Positions 1-8,988 of a stretch of 64,000 nucleotides of DNA are shown here, piece by piece. Numbering within the stretch: the stretch's first letter is position 1; each line of letters starts with the position of its first letter. The position numbers were made by a program, and so were the translations under genes. The notes beneath the pieces are model-generated. The model did no database searches. It saw only the letters and a list, made by a program, of their open reading frames with translations, and was not told where the DNA came from. Source of the DNA: Pseudoxanthomonas sp. PXM02. GTDB lineage: Bacteria > Pseudomonadota > Gammaproteobacteria > Xanthomonadales > Xanthomonadaceae. Location of the stretch: contig NZ_JACVAK010000002.1 of assembly GCF_014851805.1 (NCBI RefSeq), positions 620,001 to 684,000 of the forward strand, written 5' to 3'.

Positions 1-48
1 AGTGTACCCGACGGCGGTTGCCAAACCGTCAAGGAAGGAGAAATCAGC

Positions 49-369
49 ATGCCGGTGATGGAACGCATCCAGGCCGAAGTGGATGGCCACCCGATCGTCC
101 TTTTCATGAAGGGCACGCCGCAGTTTCCGATGTGCGGCTTCTCGAGTCGTGCTGTGCAGGCGCTGCGCGAGGCGGGTGCCGAGCATCTCCACGTCATCAA
201 CGTGCTGGAAGAGCCCGAGATCCGCGCCAACCTGCCGCGCTTCTCCAATTGGCCGACGTTCCCGCAGCTCTTCATCAATGGCGAACTGATCGGCGGCTGC
301 GACATCACCCTGGAACTGCACGAGTCGGGCGAGCTGCAAAGGATCGTGACCGAGGCGTTCGCGCCGTGA
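49..369 (+). CDS. grxD: Monothiol glutaredoxin, Grx4 family
   Basis: This 106-residue protein has the full family length. The CGFS active-site motif is at residues 29-32, and the glutathione-contacting WPTFPQLF and GGCD segments follow near residues 67-85. Proteins of this family bind a [2Fe-2S] cluster with glutathione, alone or with BolA, and take part in cytosolic iron-sulfur trafficking. The ATG is preceded by a strong AAGGAAGGAG ribosome-binding site at 31-40. The stop overlaps the GTG of the next gene (GTGA), so the two are probably translationally coupled. The first 48 bases hold only this leader. Confidence 0.97.
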   Translation: MPVMERIQAEVDGHPIVLFMKGTPQFPMCGFSSRAVQALREAGAEHLHVINVLEEPEIRANLPRFSNWPTFPQLFINGELIGGCDITLELHESGELQRIVTEAFAP

Positions 370-1112
370 GCCTGATCGGGCTGCCGACACGCGCACCACG
401 CGCGCTGGACCAGCGCGTCGTGCTGGTCAGCGGTGCGCACGGTGGCCTTGGCAGTGCGGCTGCGGTTGCATGCGCGGCAGCGGGTGCGACCGTCGTGCTG
501 CTGGGGCGCAAGGTGCCGAAGTTGAACCGCGTGTATGACGCGGTCGCGCAGGCGGGCGCGGAGCCGCTGCTGTATCCGCTCGATCTGGAGGGCGCGACGC
601 CCGACGATTACGCCGAACTCGCCGACCGCCTGCATGCCGAACTGGGGCGACTCGACGGCTTGCTGCACTGTGCGGCCGAGTTCAAGGGCCTGACACCGCT
701 TGAGCACACCGACCCCGCGGCTTTCGCACGCGTCGTGCACGTCAACCTCACTGCGCCATGGTGGCTGTCGCAGGCGTGCCTGCCGCTGCTCAAGCAGTCC
801 GATGACGCGGCGCTGGTCTTCAGCGTCGACGACCTGGCCCGGGTCGGGCAGGCGTACTGGGGCGCCTATGGTATTGCCCAGCATGGACTGACTTCGCTGG
901 TTGGCATGCTGCACGCCGAACTGGCCGCGAGTTCCGTGCGGGTATCCGCGCTGCAGCCCGGGCCGATGCGCACGGGGCTGCGCTCGCGGGCTTATGCCGA
1001 CGACACCGATGCGCAGGCGCGCGAGGCCGGCGATTACGCCTCGGCTTGTGTCACCCTGCTGTCATCTGAGGGCGCAACGCACAGGGGGCAGATATGGAAG
1101 GTGCGGGCATGA
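366..1112 (+). CDS. Short-chain dehydrogenase/reductase (YciK-like) with YxxxQ instead of YxxxK
   Basis: This 248-residue Rossmann-fold SDR protein starts at a GTG overlapping the grxD stop. The cofactor motif SGAHGGLG is near residues 22-29, HCAAEFKG stands for the NAAG strand, and VFSVDD carries the usual Ser position. The catalytic Tyr lies in AYGIAQHG, but the Lys four residues later is Gln (codon CAG), so a standard oxidoreductase mechanism is doubtful. It is the middle gene of a three-gene unit and overlaps the MarC-type gene by ATGA. The substrate cannot be inferred. A longer reading of the same frame begins at 18 but runs through grxD and is not credible. Confidence 0.85.
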   Translation: MSLIGLPTRAPRALDQRVVLVSGAHGGLGSAAAVACAAAGATVVLLGRKVPKLNRVYDAVAQAGAEPLLYPLDLEGATPDDYAELADRLHAELGRLDGLLHCAAEFKGLTPLEHTDPAAFARVVHVNLTAPWWLSQACLPLLKQSDDAALVFSVDDLARVGQAYWGAYGIAQHGLTSLVGMLHAELAASSVRVSALQPGPMRTGLRSRAYADDTDAQAREAGDYASACVTLLSSEGATHRGQIWKVRA

Positions 1113-1711
1113 CCGTGCTGTCGGCGGCCCTGCTGCTGTTCCTGATCCTGGATCCGCTGGGCAACATCCCGGTGTTCCTCAGCGTGCTCAAGCCGCTGCC
1201 GCCCCGCCGGCAGCGCATCGTGGTGGTGCGGGAGCTGCTGATCGCCCTGGCCGTCCTGATGGCGTTCCTGTGGTGCGGCAAGTACGCGCTGGAAATGATG
1301 CACCTCCGGCAGGAGTCGGTGGCCATCGCCGGCGGCATCGTGCTGTTCCTGATCGGCGTGCGGATGATCTTCCCGCGCCCGGAAGGGCTGATGGGCGAGG
1401 TGCCCGGGGGTGAGCCCTTCATCGTGCCGCTGGCCATCCCGCTGGTCGCGGGCCCCTCCGGCATGGCGGCCGTCATGCTGATGGGCAGCAACGACCCCTC
1501 CCGGCTTGGTGACTGGAGCTTGGCCCTGCTGCTGGCCTGGGGCGCGACGGCGGTAATCCTGTTCTCGGCGACCGTCCTGTACAAGTGGCTGGGGCGACGC
1601 GTGCTGACCGCCATCGAGCGGCTAATGGGCATGCTTCTGGTCGCCATTTCCGTCCAAATGGTTCTGGACGGCATCGGCACCTACCTCAAGCTGACCCCGC
1701 CCAACATCTGA
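1109..1711 (+). CDS. MarC/YhgN-family integral membrane protein
   Basis: This 200-residue, very hydrophobic protein has about six membrane segments. It begins with the family hallmark LILDPLGNIPVFLSVL and has a second characteristic loop, PLAIPLVAGPSG, near residue 110. The MarC family was once linked to multiple antibiotic resistance, but its transport function is not established. The ATG at 1109 gives an ATGA overlap with the SDR gene and has GGAAGG upstream. An in-frame ATG at 1094 is the alternative. It closes the GrxD-SDR-MarC unit, and no terminator is evident directly after it. Confidence 0.88.
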   Translation: MTVLSAALLLFLILDPLGNIPVFLSVLKPLPPRRQRIVVVRELLIALAVLMAFLWCGKYALEMMHLRQESVAIAGGIVLFLIGVRMIFPRPEGLMGEVPGGEPFIVPLAIPLVAGPSGMAAVMLMGSNDPSRLGDWSLALLLAWGATAVILFSATVLYKWLGRRVLTAIERLMGMLLVAISVQMVLDGIGTYLKLTPPNI

Positions 1712-1972
1712 GACACCCCCTCTTGGCAGCTCCTCTGCCTGAGGTCAACGACGTGTGGCCAGACGGCGTCCGGCTGTCATGTTGCACCGCGAAAAATTGT
1801 CATGCCGCGGTCACAAAATGGTCCTATCGTGTTAACCTGTTATTAACCTCCGCGGACGCCGCGTGGGCCATGGGAACCCCTAGCACGCCCTTCGAAACGA
1901 CCGTCCAGGTCGCTTCCGCGCACGTCCTGTCAGCCAGCTTCGCCACATCACTCCCGTACTGAGGTTTATCCA
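1712..1972 (+). promoter_or_regulatory. Gene-free leader/promoter region of the Oar-like receptor
   Basis: These 261 bases hold no credible gene. The stretch around 1790-1850 is AT-richer than its surroundings. A possible -35 TTGTCA is at 1797-1802 with a weak TCCTAT at 1822-1827 (spacing 19), followed by a direct repeat TTAACC...TTAACC at about 1832-1848. The likely role is promoter and long 5' leader for the receptor at 1973. The assignment rests on base composition and motif resemblance only. Confidence 0.35.
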
Positions 1973-4900
1973 ATGAACCAATCCCGTCGTCTTCGCCTGT
2001 CCAAGCTCAGCCTTGGCCTCGTCGTCGCGCTTGCCGCCGCTCCCGCCTTCGCGCAGAGCACCTCGGCCGGTGTGGGCGGCCTGGTCACCGACAATGGCGG
2101 CCAGCCCGTCGTTGGCGCCGAAGTGACCATCACCCACGTCGAGTCCGGCACGGTCAGCCGCGCCACCACCGACGCCAGTGGTCGTTACAACGCACGCGGC
2201 CTGCGCGTCGGCGGTCCCTACCAGGTGACGATCACCAAGTCGGGCTCGGGCACCAAGACCGAAGACAACGTGTTCCTGGGTCTGAACCAGGTGAACACCG
2301 TCAATGCCGCCCTGACGGGCGACGTGGCGACGCTGGAAACGGTGACCGCCGTGGGCTTCGCCGGTGGCTCCGAAGTGTTCAGCTCGAGCAAGATGGGCGC
2401 GGGCACCAACCTGAACCGCGAACAGATCGAGGCCCTGCCGTCGATCAACCGCAACATCCAGGACTACGTCCGCATGGATCCCCGCATCTCGCAGAGCGAC
2501 AAGGCGCGCGGCGAGCTGACGGTGGGTGGCCAGAACCCGCGTTACAACGCGATCCGCATCGACGGCGTGAACACCAGCGACACGTTCGGCCTGGAATCGA
2601 ACAACTTCCCGACGATCCGCCAGCCGGTGTCCATGGACGCCATCGAAGCGATCAACGTCGACATCTCCAACTACGACACCACCATCACCGGCGCGACCGG
2701 CGCGGTGATCGACGCGGTGACCAAGTCGGGTACCAACGAGTTCCACGGCTCGGTCTACGGCGTGTACCGCGACAAGGACATGGTGGGTGACAACCCCACC
2801 AATGACGCTCCGTTCACCGGTTTCAACGACGAGCGCACCTACGGCATGACCTTCGGCGGCCCGATCGTCAAGGACAAGCTGTTCTTCTTCGTCAACTACG
2901 AGAAGTTCGAACGCGACCGCGCGGCGGCCTCGTTCGGCCCCGTCGGCTCCGGCGCGACCAACACCGTCAACATCACGCAGGAGCAGATCGCGGAAGCGCA
3001 GGAAATCGCGCGCACCCGTTACGGTGTGGATATCGGCGGCTTCAATGCGCCCAGCAGCATCAAGCAGGAGGTCGAGGAGTACGCCGCCAAGATCGACTGG
3101 AACATCAGCGACAACCACCGCCTGTCGGCGCGTTACTCCAAGCTGGAGCAGATCGAGCCGAACCTCGCCGGTTCGAGCAGCTCTTCGCTCGGCCTGGACA
3201 GCCGTTGGTACGACATCACCAAGAACGTCGAGACTTCGGTCGTACAGCTGTTCAGCGACTGGTCCGACAACTTCTCCACCGAGTTCAAGGTCGGCCGCCG
3301 CACCTATGACTCGCTGAGCAGCGTCAATTCGCGCCTGCCGCAGATCAGCATCGGCTTCGGCACCGCCAACGATCCTGATCAGGCGGCTTCGCCGTACCTG
3401 AACTTCGGTGCTGACGAGTTCCGCCACGGCAACCAGATCAACACCACGACCGACACCGCGTTCGGTGCCGCGACCTGGTATGTGGGCGACCACACGCTGA
3501 AGTTCGGCTTCGATCTGGAAGAGAACGACGTCTACAACCTGTATGCCCAGAACATCTGGGGCTCCTACACGTTTGCCAGCCTGGAGCACTTCCGCAACGG
3601 TGAGTACGGCGAGTACCGCCTGAATGCGCCGGTGCCGGGCAACGACCTGAACTCGGTGGCGATGCGCTACAAGCACCGCAACACCGGTCTGTTCGTGCAG
3701 GACAGCTGGGCGGTCAACTACAACCTGACCCTGCTGTTCGGCCTGCGCGCCGACCTGCCGAGCATGGACGACGTGCCGGTGCACAACCTGCTGGTGCAGG
3801 AAGTTTATGGCCTGGACAACCGCAACAAGCTGGATGACGTGCTGATCCAGCCGCGCTTCGGCTTCAACTACACCTTTGACAGCGACCGTCCCACCCAGCT
3901 GCGCGGTGGCGTGGGCCTGTTCCAGGGTGCGGCCGCCAACGTGTGGGTCGGCAACTCCTACCAGAACTCGGGCTTCGGCCTGATCGGTTACAACGCGTTC
4001 CCCAACGGCATCGCCGGCCTGACCGAGGCGCAGCGCGAGGCGATCTGGGCGAGCCTGCCGGTCAATCTTGATCCGGACAATCCGACCCGTCCGTCGCCGG
4101 CATCCGGCTACCAGATGATGGTCAACCTGATGGAAGACGGCATCGAGCAGCCGTCGGTCTGGAAGGCCAACCTGGCGTTCGACACCGAACTGCCGTGGCA
4201 CGGCCTGGTGGCATCGGCCGAACTGCTCTACACCAAGGTCAATAATGCGATCTACTTCGAGCGCCTGGACCTCGGCGCGCCGACGTACACCGCTGGCGTG
4301 GACGGCCGCAATCTGTACTGGCGCAACCTGTACGGTACCGCCAGCGGCACGCGTGCCAACGGCAACACGGGTATCGGCGCCATTGCCGACACCATCCCGG
4401 GTTACGAGAACGTCACCGGTTGGCACAACGACGGCGTGATCCTGATGAAGAACACCGACAAGGGTCGCAGCGGCCAGCTGACGGTCAGCCTGAGCAAGCC
4501 GCTGGAAGACACCTGGGGCTGGTCGGTCGGCTACACCTACACCGACGCGACGGAAGTGAATCCGCTGACGTCCTCGCGTGCCATCTCGAACTGGTCCAAC
4601 ATCGGCGTGTTCGATCCCAACTCCGATGAAGCCGCCACCTCGAACTACGAGATCAAGGACCGCATCATCGCCTCGCTGCAGTTCCGCAAGGCGTTCTTCG
4701 GCGACTACAACACCACGGTCTCGGCCTTCTATGAAGGTCGTTCGGGCACGCCGCACTCGTGGCGCTACCTCAACGACATGAATGGCGACGGTTACACCAA
4801 CGACCTGCTGTACGTGCCGAACGGCCCGGGCGACGTGCTGTTCAGCGGCGGCGCGACGATGGAAACCGCGTTCTTCGACTGGCTGGAGCGCAACCCGGAC

Positions 4901-5245
4901 CTGGCCCGCTACCGTGGCCAGGTGGCCGAGCGCAACGGCAGCCGCAATCCGTGGGTCAACAACATCGACATCCGCATCAGCCAGGAGCTGCCCGGCTTCT
5001 TCAAGGGCCACAAGTCCGAGATCTGGCTGGACATCATGAATGTCGGCAACCTGATCAATAAGGATTGGGGCCACATCGAGTACCAGTCGCCGTACAGCGA
5101 CATGCGTGCCGTCCGCTTCATCGGCCTGGACCAGGCCACCGGCAAGTATGTGTACAACTTCGATGAGAACGCCGTGTACAAGCGTTTCCTGACCGATGTC
5201 GAGTCGCGCTGGTCGCTGCAGCTGGGTTATCGCTACAAGTTCTGA
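1973..5245 (+). CDS. Oar-like TonB-dependent outer-membrane receptor
   Basis: The protein has 1090 residues. A signal peptide ends at AFA|Q (about residue 27). Next comes a carboxypeptidase-regulatory-like beta-sandwich (about 30-100, GGLVTDNGGQPVVGAEVTI), then a plug domain (about 115-240, with LPSINRNIQDYVRMDPR) and a large beta-barrel ending in the aromatic C-terminus LGYRYKF typical of outer-membrane barrels. Oar-type receptors carry this N-terminal extra domain. Substrates in the family vary (peptides, proteases, polysaccharides), and the sequence does not show which applies here. It is monocistronic, flanked by a leader region and an intrinsic terminator. A 1064-codon antisense open frame across the gene is a codon-bias shadow. 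Confidence 0.93.
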   Translation: MNQSRRLRLSKLSLGLVVALAAAPAFAQSTSAGVGGLVTDNGGQPVVGAEVTITHVESGTVSRATTDASGRYNARGLRVGGPYQVTITKSGSGTKTEDNVFLGLNQVNTVNAALTGDVATLETVTAVGFAGGSEVFSSSKMGAGTNLNREQIEALPSINRNIQDYVRMDPRISQSDKARGELTVGGQNPRYNAIRIDGVNTSDTFGLESNNFPTIRQPVSMDAIEAINVDISNYDTTITGATGAVIDAVTKSGTNEFHGSVYGVYRDKDMVGDNPTNDAPFTGFNDERTYGMTFGGPIVKDKLFFFVNYEKFERDRAAASFGPVGSGATNTVNITQEQIAEAQEIARTRYGVDIGGFNAPSSIKQEVEEYAAKIDWNISDNHRLSARYSKLEQIEPNLAGSSSSSLGLDSRWYDITKNVETSVVQLFSDWSDNFSTEFKVGRRTYDSLSSVNSRLPQISIGFGTANDPDQAASPYLNFGADEFRHGNQINTTTDTAFGAATWYVGDHTLKFGFDLEENDVYNLYAQNIWGSYTFASLEHFRNGEYGEYRLNAPVPGNDLNSVAMRYKHRNTGLFVQDSWAVNYNLTLLFGLRADLPSMDDVPVHNLLVQEVYGLDNRNKLDDVLIQPRFGFNYTFDSDRPTQLRGGVGLFQGAAANVWVGNSYQNSGFGLIGYNAFPNGIAGLTEAQREAIWASLPVNLDPDNPTRPSPASGYQMMVNLMEDGIEQPSVWKANLAFDTELPWHGLVASAELLYTKVNNAIYFERLDLGAPTYTAGVDGRNLYWRNLYGTASGTRANGNTGIGAIADTIPGYENVTGWHNDGVILMKNTDKGRSGQLTVSLSKPLEDTWGWSVGYTYTDATEVNPLTSSRAISNWSNIGVFDPNSDEAATSNYEIKDRIIASLQFRKAFFGDYNTTVSAFYEGRSGTPHSWRYLNDMNGDGYTNDLLYVPNGPGDVLFSGGATMETAFFDWLERNPDLARYRGQVAERNGSRNPWVNNIDIRISQELPGFFKGHKSEIWLDIMNVGNLINKDWGHIEYQSPYSDMRAVRFIGLDQATGKYVYNFDENAVYKRFLTDVESRWSLQLGYRYKF

Positions 5246-5265
5246 TAGCGCGCAACCGCAGTACC

Positions 5266-5298
5266 GAAAACGGCCGGGGCAACCCGGCCGTTTTCTTT
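5266..5298 (+). terminator. Intrinsic terminator of the Oar-like receptor
   Basis: CGGCCGGG at 5271-5278 pairs perfectly with CCCGGCCG at 5283-5290 around a GCAA loop. The stem is extended by AAAA/TTTT and followed by TTTTCTTTT. It lies 21 bases after the receptor stop. Confidence 0.9.
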
Positions 5299-5369
5299 TG
5301 GGCGGACTCCTCTTGCTTGCGCGACTGCGCTACAGTCCCGCCTCTGACGAACGAAGACAGGAAAATCCC

Positions 5370-6752
5370 ATGAATCAGACGGCATCGAGGGCGTTGCCGG
5401 TGCAGGACGCGAGGATCTACCCGCGCGGCGGCCTGGACGTACTTTCCCGCGCCGAAGTGGCGCGCCTGCGCGATGCTTCCAGTGGTGGCATGCATGAGCT
5501 GCTGCGGCGTTGCGCGCTGGCCGTGCTGACCAGCGGCAGTGCGTCCGACGATCCGCGCGCGGCGCGCGATCTCTATCCGGATTTCGACATCCAAGTGCTG
5601 CAGCAGGACCGCGGCGTGCGCATCGACCTGATCAATGCGCCGGCCATGGCGTTCGTGGATGGTGAGATCATCCGCGGCGTGGCCGAACTACTGTTCGCCG
5701 TCGTGCGCGACCTGGCCTACACGGCCATCGAGCTGGGTCCGGAGTACGCCGCTGATCTGGAATCCTCCGCCGGCATCACCAATGCGGTGTTCGGTCTGTT
5801 GCGCAACGCGCGCATCCTGAAACCCAACGATCCGAACCTGGTGGTGTGCTGGGGTGGTCACTCGATCTCGCGCGACGAGTATCTCTACACCAAGCAGGTA
5901 GGCTATGAGCTGGGCCTGCGTGGCCTGGACATCTGCACTGGCTGCGGTCCGGGTGCGATGAAGGGGCCGATGAAAGGCGCGACGATCGCGCACGCGAAGC
6001 AGCGCCGCGCGAAGACGCGCTACATCGGCGTGACCGAGCCGGGCATCATCGCGGCCGAGTCGCCGAATCCGATCGTCAATCACCTGGTGATCATGCCGGA
6101 CATCGAGAAGCGCCTTGAAGCGTTCGTCCGCATCGGCCACGGAATCATCGTGTTCCCCGGTGGCGTGGGCACGGCGGAGGAGATCCTCTACCTGCTCGGC
6201 ATCCTGCTGCACCCCGAGAATGCGGACCTGCCGTTCCCGCTGATCCTGACCGGGCCCACCATTGCCGCGCCGTACTTCGAGCAGATCGACCGCTTCATCC
6301 GGCTGACGCTGGGCGAGGCCGCGGCCGAGCGCTACGAGATCATCATCGGCGATCCTGTTGCGGTGGCGAAGAGGATGGTGGCCGGCATCCGCAAGGTGCG
6401 CGAGTACCGCATCGAGCACAAGGATTCGTTCTTCTTCAACTGGGCCATCCAGATCCCAGAGGACTACCAGCAGCCGTTCGTCCCGTCGCACGAAGCGATG
6501 GCGGCACTGCAGTTGCATCCCGGCCGTGCAGTGCACGACCTCGCGGCCGATCTGCGCCGCGCGTTCTCGGGCATCGTAGCGGGCAATGTCAAGGAAGACG
6601 GCATGCGCCGGATCGAGGAGTCCGGCCCGTTCGAGATCCACGGCGATGCGCCGATGATGCAGGCGCTGGACGCCTTGCTGCGTGCCTTCGTCGAACAGCG
6701 GCGCATGAAGATCGCAGGCGAGTACAAGCCCTGCTACCGCGTGGTGACCTGA
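5370..6752 (+). CDS. ppnN: Pyrimidine/purine nucleotide 5'-monophosphate nucleosidase (YgdH/PpnN, LOG family)
   Basis: The protein has 460 residues; E. coli PpnN has 454. The LOG-family nucleotide-binding signature is clear: a GGHSISRDEY segment, GCGPGAMKGPMKGA, and FPGGVGTAEEI near residue 265. The extra N- and C-terminal domains that separate PpnN from short LOG proteins are present. PpnN hydrolyses nucleoside monophosphates to base and ribose 5-phosphate, and in E. coli it is stimulated by (p)ppGpp. The start is the ATG with AGGA about ten bases upstream, 117 bases after the receptor terminator. It converges with the kinase gene and stops seven bases before that gene's stop. Confidence 0.92.
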   Translation: MNQTASRALPVQDARIYPRGGLDVLSRAEVARLRDASSGGMHELLRRCALAVLTSGSASDDPRAARDLYPDFDIQVLQQDRGVRIDLINAPAMAFVDGEIIRGVAELLFAVVRDLAYTAIELGPEYAADLESSAGITNAVFGLLRNARILKPNDPNLVVCWGGHSISRDEYLYTKQVGYELGLRGLDICTGCGPGAMKGPMKGATIAHAKQRRAKTRYIGVTEPGIIAAESPNPIVNHLVIMPDIEKRLEAFVRIGHGIIVFPGGVGTAEEILYLLGILLHPENADLPFPLILTGPTIAAPYFEQIDRFIRLTLGEAAAERYEIIIGDPVAVAKRMVAGIRKVREYRIEHKDSFFFNWAIQIPEDYQQPFVPSHEAMAALQLHPGRAVHDLAADLRRAFSGIVAGNVKEDGMRRIEESGPFEIHGDAPMMQALDALLRAFVEQRRMKIAGEYKPCYRVVT

Positions 6753-6759
6753 CCCTGGA

Positions 6760-7797
6760 CTATCGCGGGGCGTCGAGCGGCAGTCGGACGACGGCGGAGT
6801 AGAGGCCGTCTGCGATCCGTGTGTCCACGCGTCCACGGCCCTGGGTCGCGGCGTGGATGCGCGCGCGCACCGAACTGAGACCGACCTGGTGGCCGGCGGC
6901 CGCACGCGCGGATGCCGGTGGAAGGGTATTGGAGACGGACACCTGCACGTACCCGTCCGATACTTCGACCCGGATGCTGACTTCGCCCCCCGAGGTGGAA
7001 GGCTCGATGCCGTGGCGGATCGCGTTCTCGGCCAGTGGCTGGATCGACAGCGTGGGCACCTGCAGGGCGGGGAGCGCTGCGGGAACATCCCAGTCGAGCC
7101 GCAGGCGATCGCCCAAGCGAAGCTGCTCGATCTCCAGGTACCGGCGCGCCAGCGAAAGATCCTCTTCAAGGCGGAGCGAGTCGCGTTGCGACAGCGCCGC
7201 GCGGAACAGGTCCGACAGGTCGAGGAGCAGCCGCTCCGCCAAGTCTGGCTTAGCATGCAGCAGTGAAATGCCGGTGTTGAGCGTGTTGAACAGGAAGTGG
7301 GGCTGGATGCGGGCTTGAAGTGCCTGGAGTTTGGCCTGTTCCGCGCTGACGGCCAGCTGCTTCGCATTCCACTGCGCCTGGAAGGCGGCCAGCCCCAGGA
7401 GGCCCATGATGAGCGCGATCGCGGTCATGCGCAGCGCGAAGCCCGTCCACGCGTCAGGCGGGATGAGGGCGAAGTCGCGCAGGGTCAGCCATGCCAGGCC
7501 CACGACCATCCACGTACTGAGCAGCAGCGCGCCCAGCCCGATCTGGGCGACGAGGGGAGGGCTGAGGGAGCCGAGTCGCCGGCGCAGGAGATACAGCAGG
7601 CACAGTGCGGTCAGCGAGATCCACTGGATGGCCAGCGAGGCAACGCCGAAGTAGGTCAATCGGTCTCCGTCCGTCCCGGGCGCCAGGGCCAGCACGGCCG
7701 CCACGGCTTCACCTGCCAGCAGGACCCAGACGAGGGTCCGGGGTTGCCAGAGCGTATCCAGGGGGCGGAGCGATGCGGGGGGCGTGATCGGCGGCAT
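6760..7797 (-). CDS. LytS/AlgZ(FimS)-type sensor histidine kinase
   Basis: The protein has 345 residues. The N-terminal region has four or more membrane segments (about residues 22-140) with short loops and no large sensor domain. A His_kinase domain follows with the phosphoacceptor in IQPHFLFNTLNTG (His167) and an N-box LAENAIRHGIEP near 255-265. This architecture is that of AlgZ/FimS, LytS and YehU kinases. The family usually sits beside a LytTR or AlgR-like regulator, but none is adjacent here. It is divergent from the minor-pilin operon across 157 bases, which suggests a role in pilus regulation as for FimS-AlgR in Pseudomonas aeruginosa. That link is inference from position. Confidence 0.88.
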   Translation of the reverse strand: MPPITPPASLRPLDTLWQPRTLVWVLLAGEAVAAVLALAPGTDGDRLTYFGVASLAIQWISLTALCLLYLLRRRLGSLSPPLVAQIGLGALLLSTWMVVGLAWLTLRDFALIPPDAWTGFALRMTAIALIMGLLGLAAFQAQWNAKQLAVSAEQAKLQALQARIQPHFLFNTLNTGISLLHAKPDLAERLLLDLSDLFRAALSQRDSLRLEEDLSLARRYLEIEQLRLGDRLRLDWDVPAALPALQVPTLSIQPLAENAIRHGIEPSTSGGEVSIRVEVSDGYVQVSVSNTLPPASARAAAGHQVGLSSVRARIHAATQGRGRVDTRIADGLYSAVVRLPLDAPR

Positions 7798-7954
7798 GTT
7801 AAGGATCGGCGGTTCAGGGCATCATGCCCGCTTGGACCGGGGGCTGACAGGCGCCATCGTGCCATTCAGGGTCCTCATTACGCCGTTCATTCTGCAACCG
7901 GTGGCGCCGCCGCCGGTACCGGCCTACGTTGTCACCGTGCAAAAGGGGAGTGGT
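7798..7954. promoter_or_regulatory. Divergent control region between the sensor kinase and the minor-pilin operon
   Basis: These 157 bases contain the starts of both genes. At 7883-7891 there is CCGTTCATT, seven of nine bases matching the P. aeruginosa AlgR site CCGTTCGTC. The pilin-side ribosome-binding site is AAGGGGAG at 7943-7950. I could not assign convincing -35/-10 boxes. The AlgR-like match is short enough to occur by chance. Confidence 0.3.
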
Positions 7955-8500
7955 ATGTCCGTTTTCCGTCCTGGCCATCAATCGGCCGTCCATCGCATCA
8001 GGCGTGCGCGCGGGTTCACCCTGATCGAGCTGATGGTGACCATCGCGGTGATCGCCCTGCTGGCAGCCGTGGCGGCGCCGGCGATGGTGACCCTGATGAA
8101 CTCCAACCGCCTGAGCAGTTCGGCGGGTGAGCTGACTGCCGCCCTCCAGCTTGCGCGGGCGGAAGCCGTCCGCCGCAGTGCCACGGTGACCGTCTGTGGA
8201 AGTGCGGATGGCATCGCCTGCACCAACGGCGCGGACTGGGCCAACTGGATTGTGCTGGGAACCAACAACATGACCGCGGCTACCGATGTGGTACGCAGTG
8301 GTGTGATGCCCGGGAACCTGCAGATCAACGGCCCGGCAGGGGGCGTTGTCTTCAGTTCTGCGGGTCTCATTCCGGCCCAGGCAAACCTGACAGTGTGCAT
8401 ACCGACCGATCAGCCCGCGGAAAACCAGCGGGTCCTGACCGTCATGCTGAGCGGCGCCGTGCTGACCGCGAGGAACAATGGTGGAGGAGCGTGTCCATGA
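7955..8500 (+). CDS. fimU: Type IV minor prepilin, FimT/FimU (GspH-like)
   Basis: This 181-residue prepilin has a short positive leader cleaved at RARG|FTLIE, with Glu at mature position 5, then a hydrophobic helix to about residue 45 and a GspH-type globular domain with two pairs of Cys. Minor pilins of this class form the tip/initiation complex of the type IV pilus with PilV, PilW, PilX and PilY1. The ATG is chosen because AAGGGGAG precedes it; the open frame continues upstream to 7784 without support. It is the first gene of a coupled operon, and its stop overlaps the pilV ATG (ATGA). Some annotations call it fimT. Confidence 0.9.
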   Translation: MSVFRPGHQSAVHRIRRARGFTLIELMVTIAVIALLAAVAAPAMVTLMNSNRLSSSAGELTAALQLARAEAVRRSATVTVCGSADGIACTNGADWANWIVLGTNNMTAATDVVRSGVMPGNLQINGPAGGVVFSSAGLIPAQANLTVCIPTDQPAENQRVLTVMLSGAVLTARNNGGGACP

Positions 8501-8988
8501 GTGGTGGTGATCTTCTGCCGATGCCCCGTGGCCGGCGTTTTTCCGGGCCGTCCCGTGCGCATGTGCGCGGTGTCAGCCTGATCGAGGTGCTGGTCTCCGT
8601 CGTGGTGCTCAGCATCGGCCTTCTGGGCGTGGCGGCCATGCAGTCCATCGCGCTTCGTGGCGGGCAGAGCTCACTCGAGAGCAGCCAGGCCATCATCCAG
8701 ACGTCATCGATCCTGGAGGCGATGCGTGCCAACCGCCTCAATGCCGGGGCCTACAACACCGCCGACATGATATGCGCCACACCGGCGGCGGGTGGCACGC
8801 TGGCCCAGGACGACGTCAGCAACTGGATCGCTTCGCTGAAACAGACGATCGGTTCCGGGGATGCCGATGTGACGACCTGCGGACAGATCACCGGCTGCCC
8901 GTTGAACTGCGTGATCACGGTGGAGTGGGATGACCGCCGTGCGGGCGGTGGACAGAACCGGCAGATCGCGACGAGGACGAGGATATGA
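8497..8988 (+). CDS. pilV: Type IV minor prepilin PilV
   Basis: The protein has 163 residues with the prepilin cleavage site HVRG|VSLIEVLVSVVVLSIGLLG and Glu at +5. The first mature residue is Val rather than the usual Phe. The leader is longer than usual (about 25 residues). GGAGGAGC at 8483-8490 is the ribosome-binding site, and both ends overlap neighbours by ATGA. PilV is a tip-complex minor pilin; the C-terminal domain has Cys pairs likely to form disulfides. Confidence 0.9.
   Translation: MSGGDLLPMPRGRRFSGPSRAHVRGVSLIEVLVSVVVLSIGLLGVAAMQSIALRGGQSSLESSQAIIQTSSILEAMRANRLNAGAYNTADMICATPAAGGTLAQDDVSNWIASLKQTIGSGDADVTTCGQITGCPLNCVITVEWDDRRAGGGQNRQIATRTRI

Noticed and set aside
18..365. Upstream extension of the SDR frame to position 18
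   Set aside because: It overlaps grxD entirely in another frame, and the GTGA junction at 366 gives the normal SDR N-terminus.
1880..5074. A 1064-codon open frame on the minus strand across the Oar-like receptor gene
   Set aside because: High-GC third-position bias leaves the opposite strand free of stops. The product is low-complexity Arg/Val/Asp-rich with no domain, while the plus-strand product is a textbook receptor.
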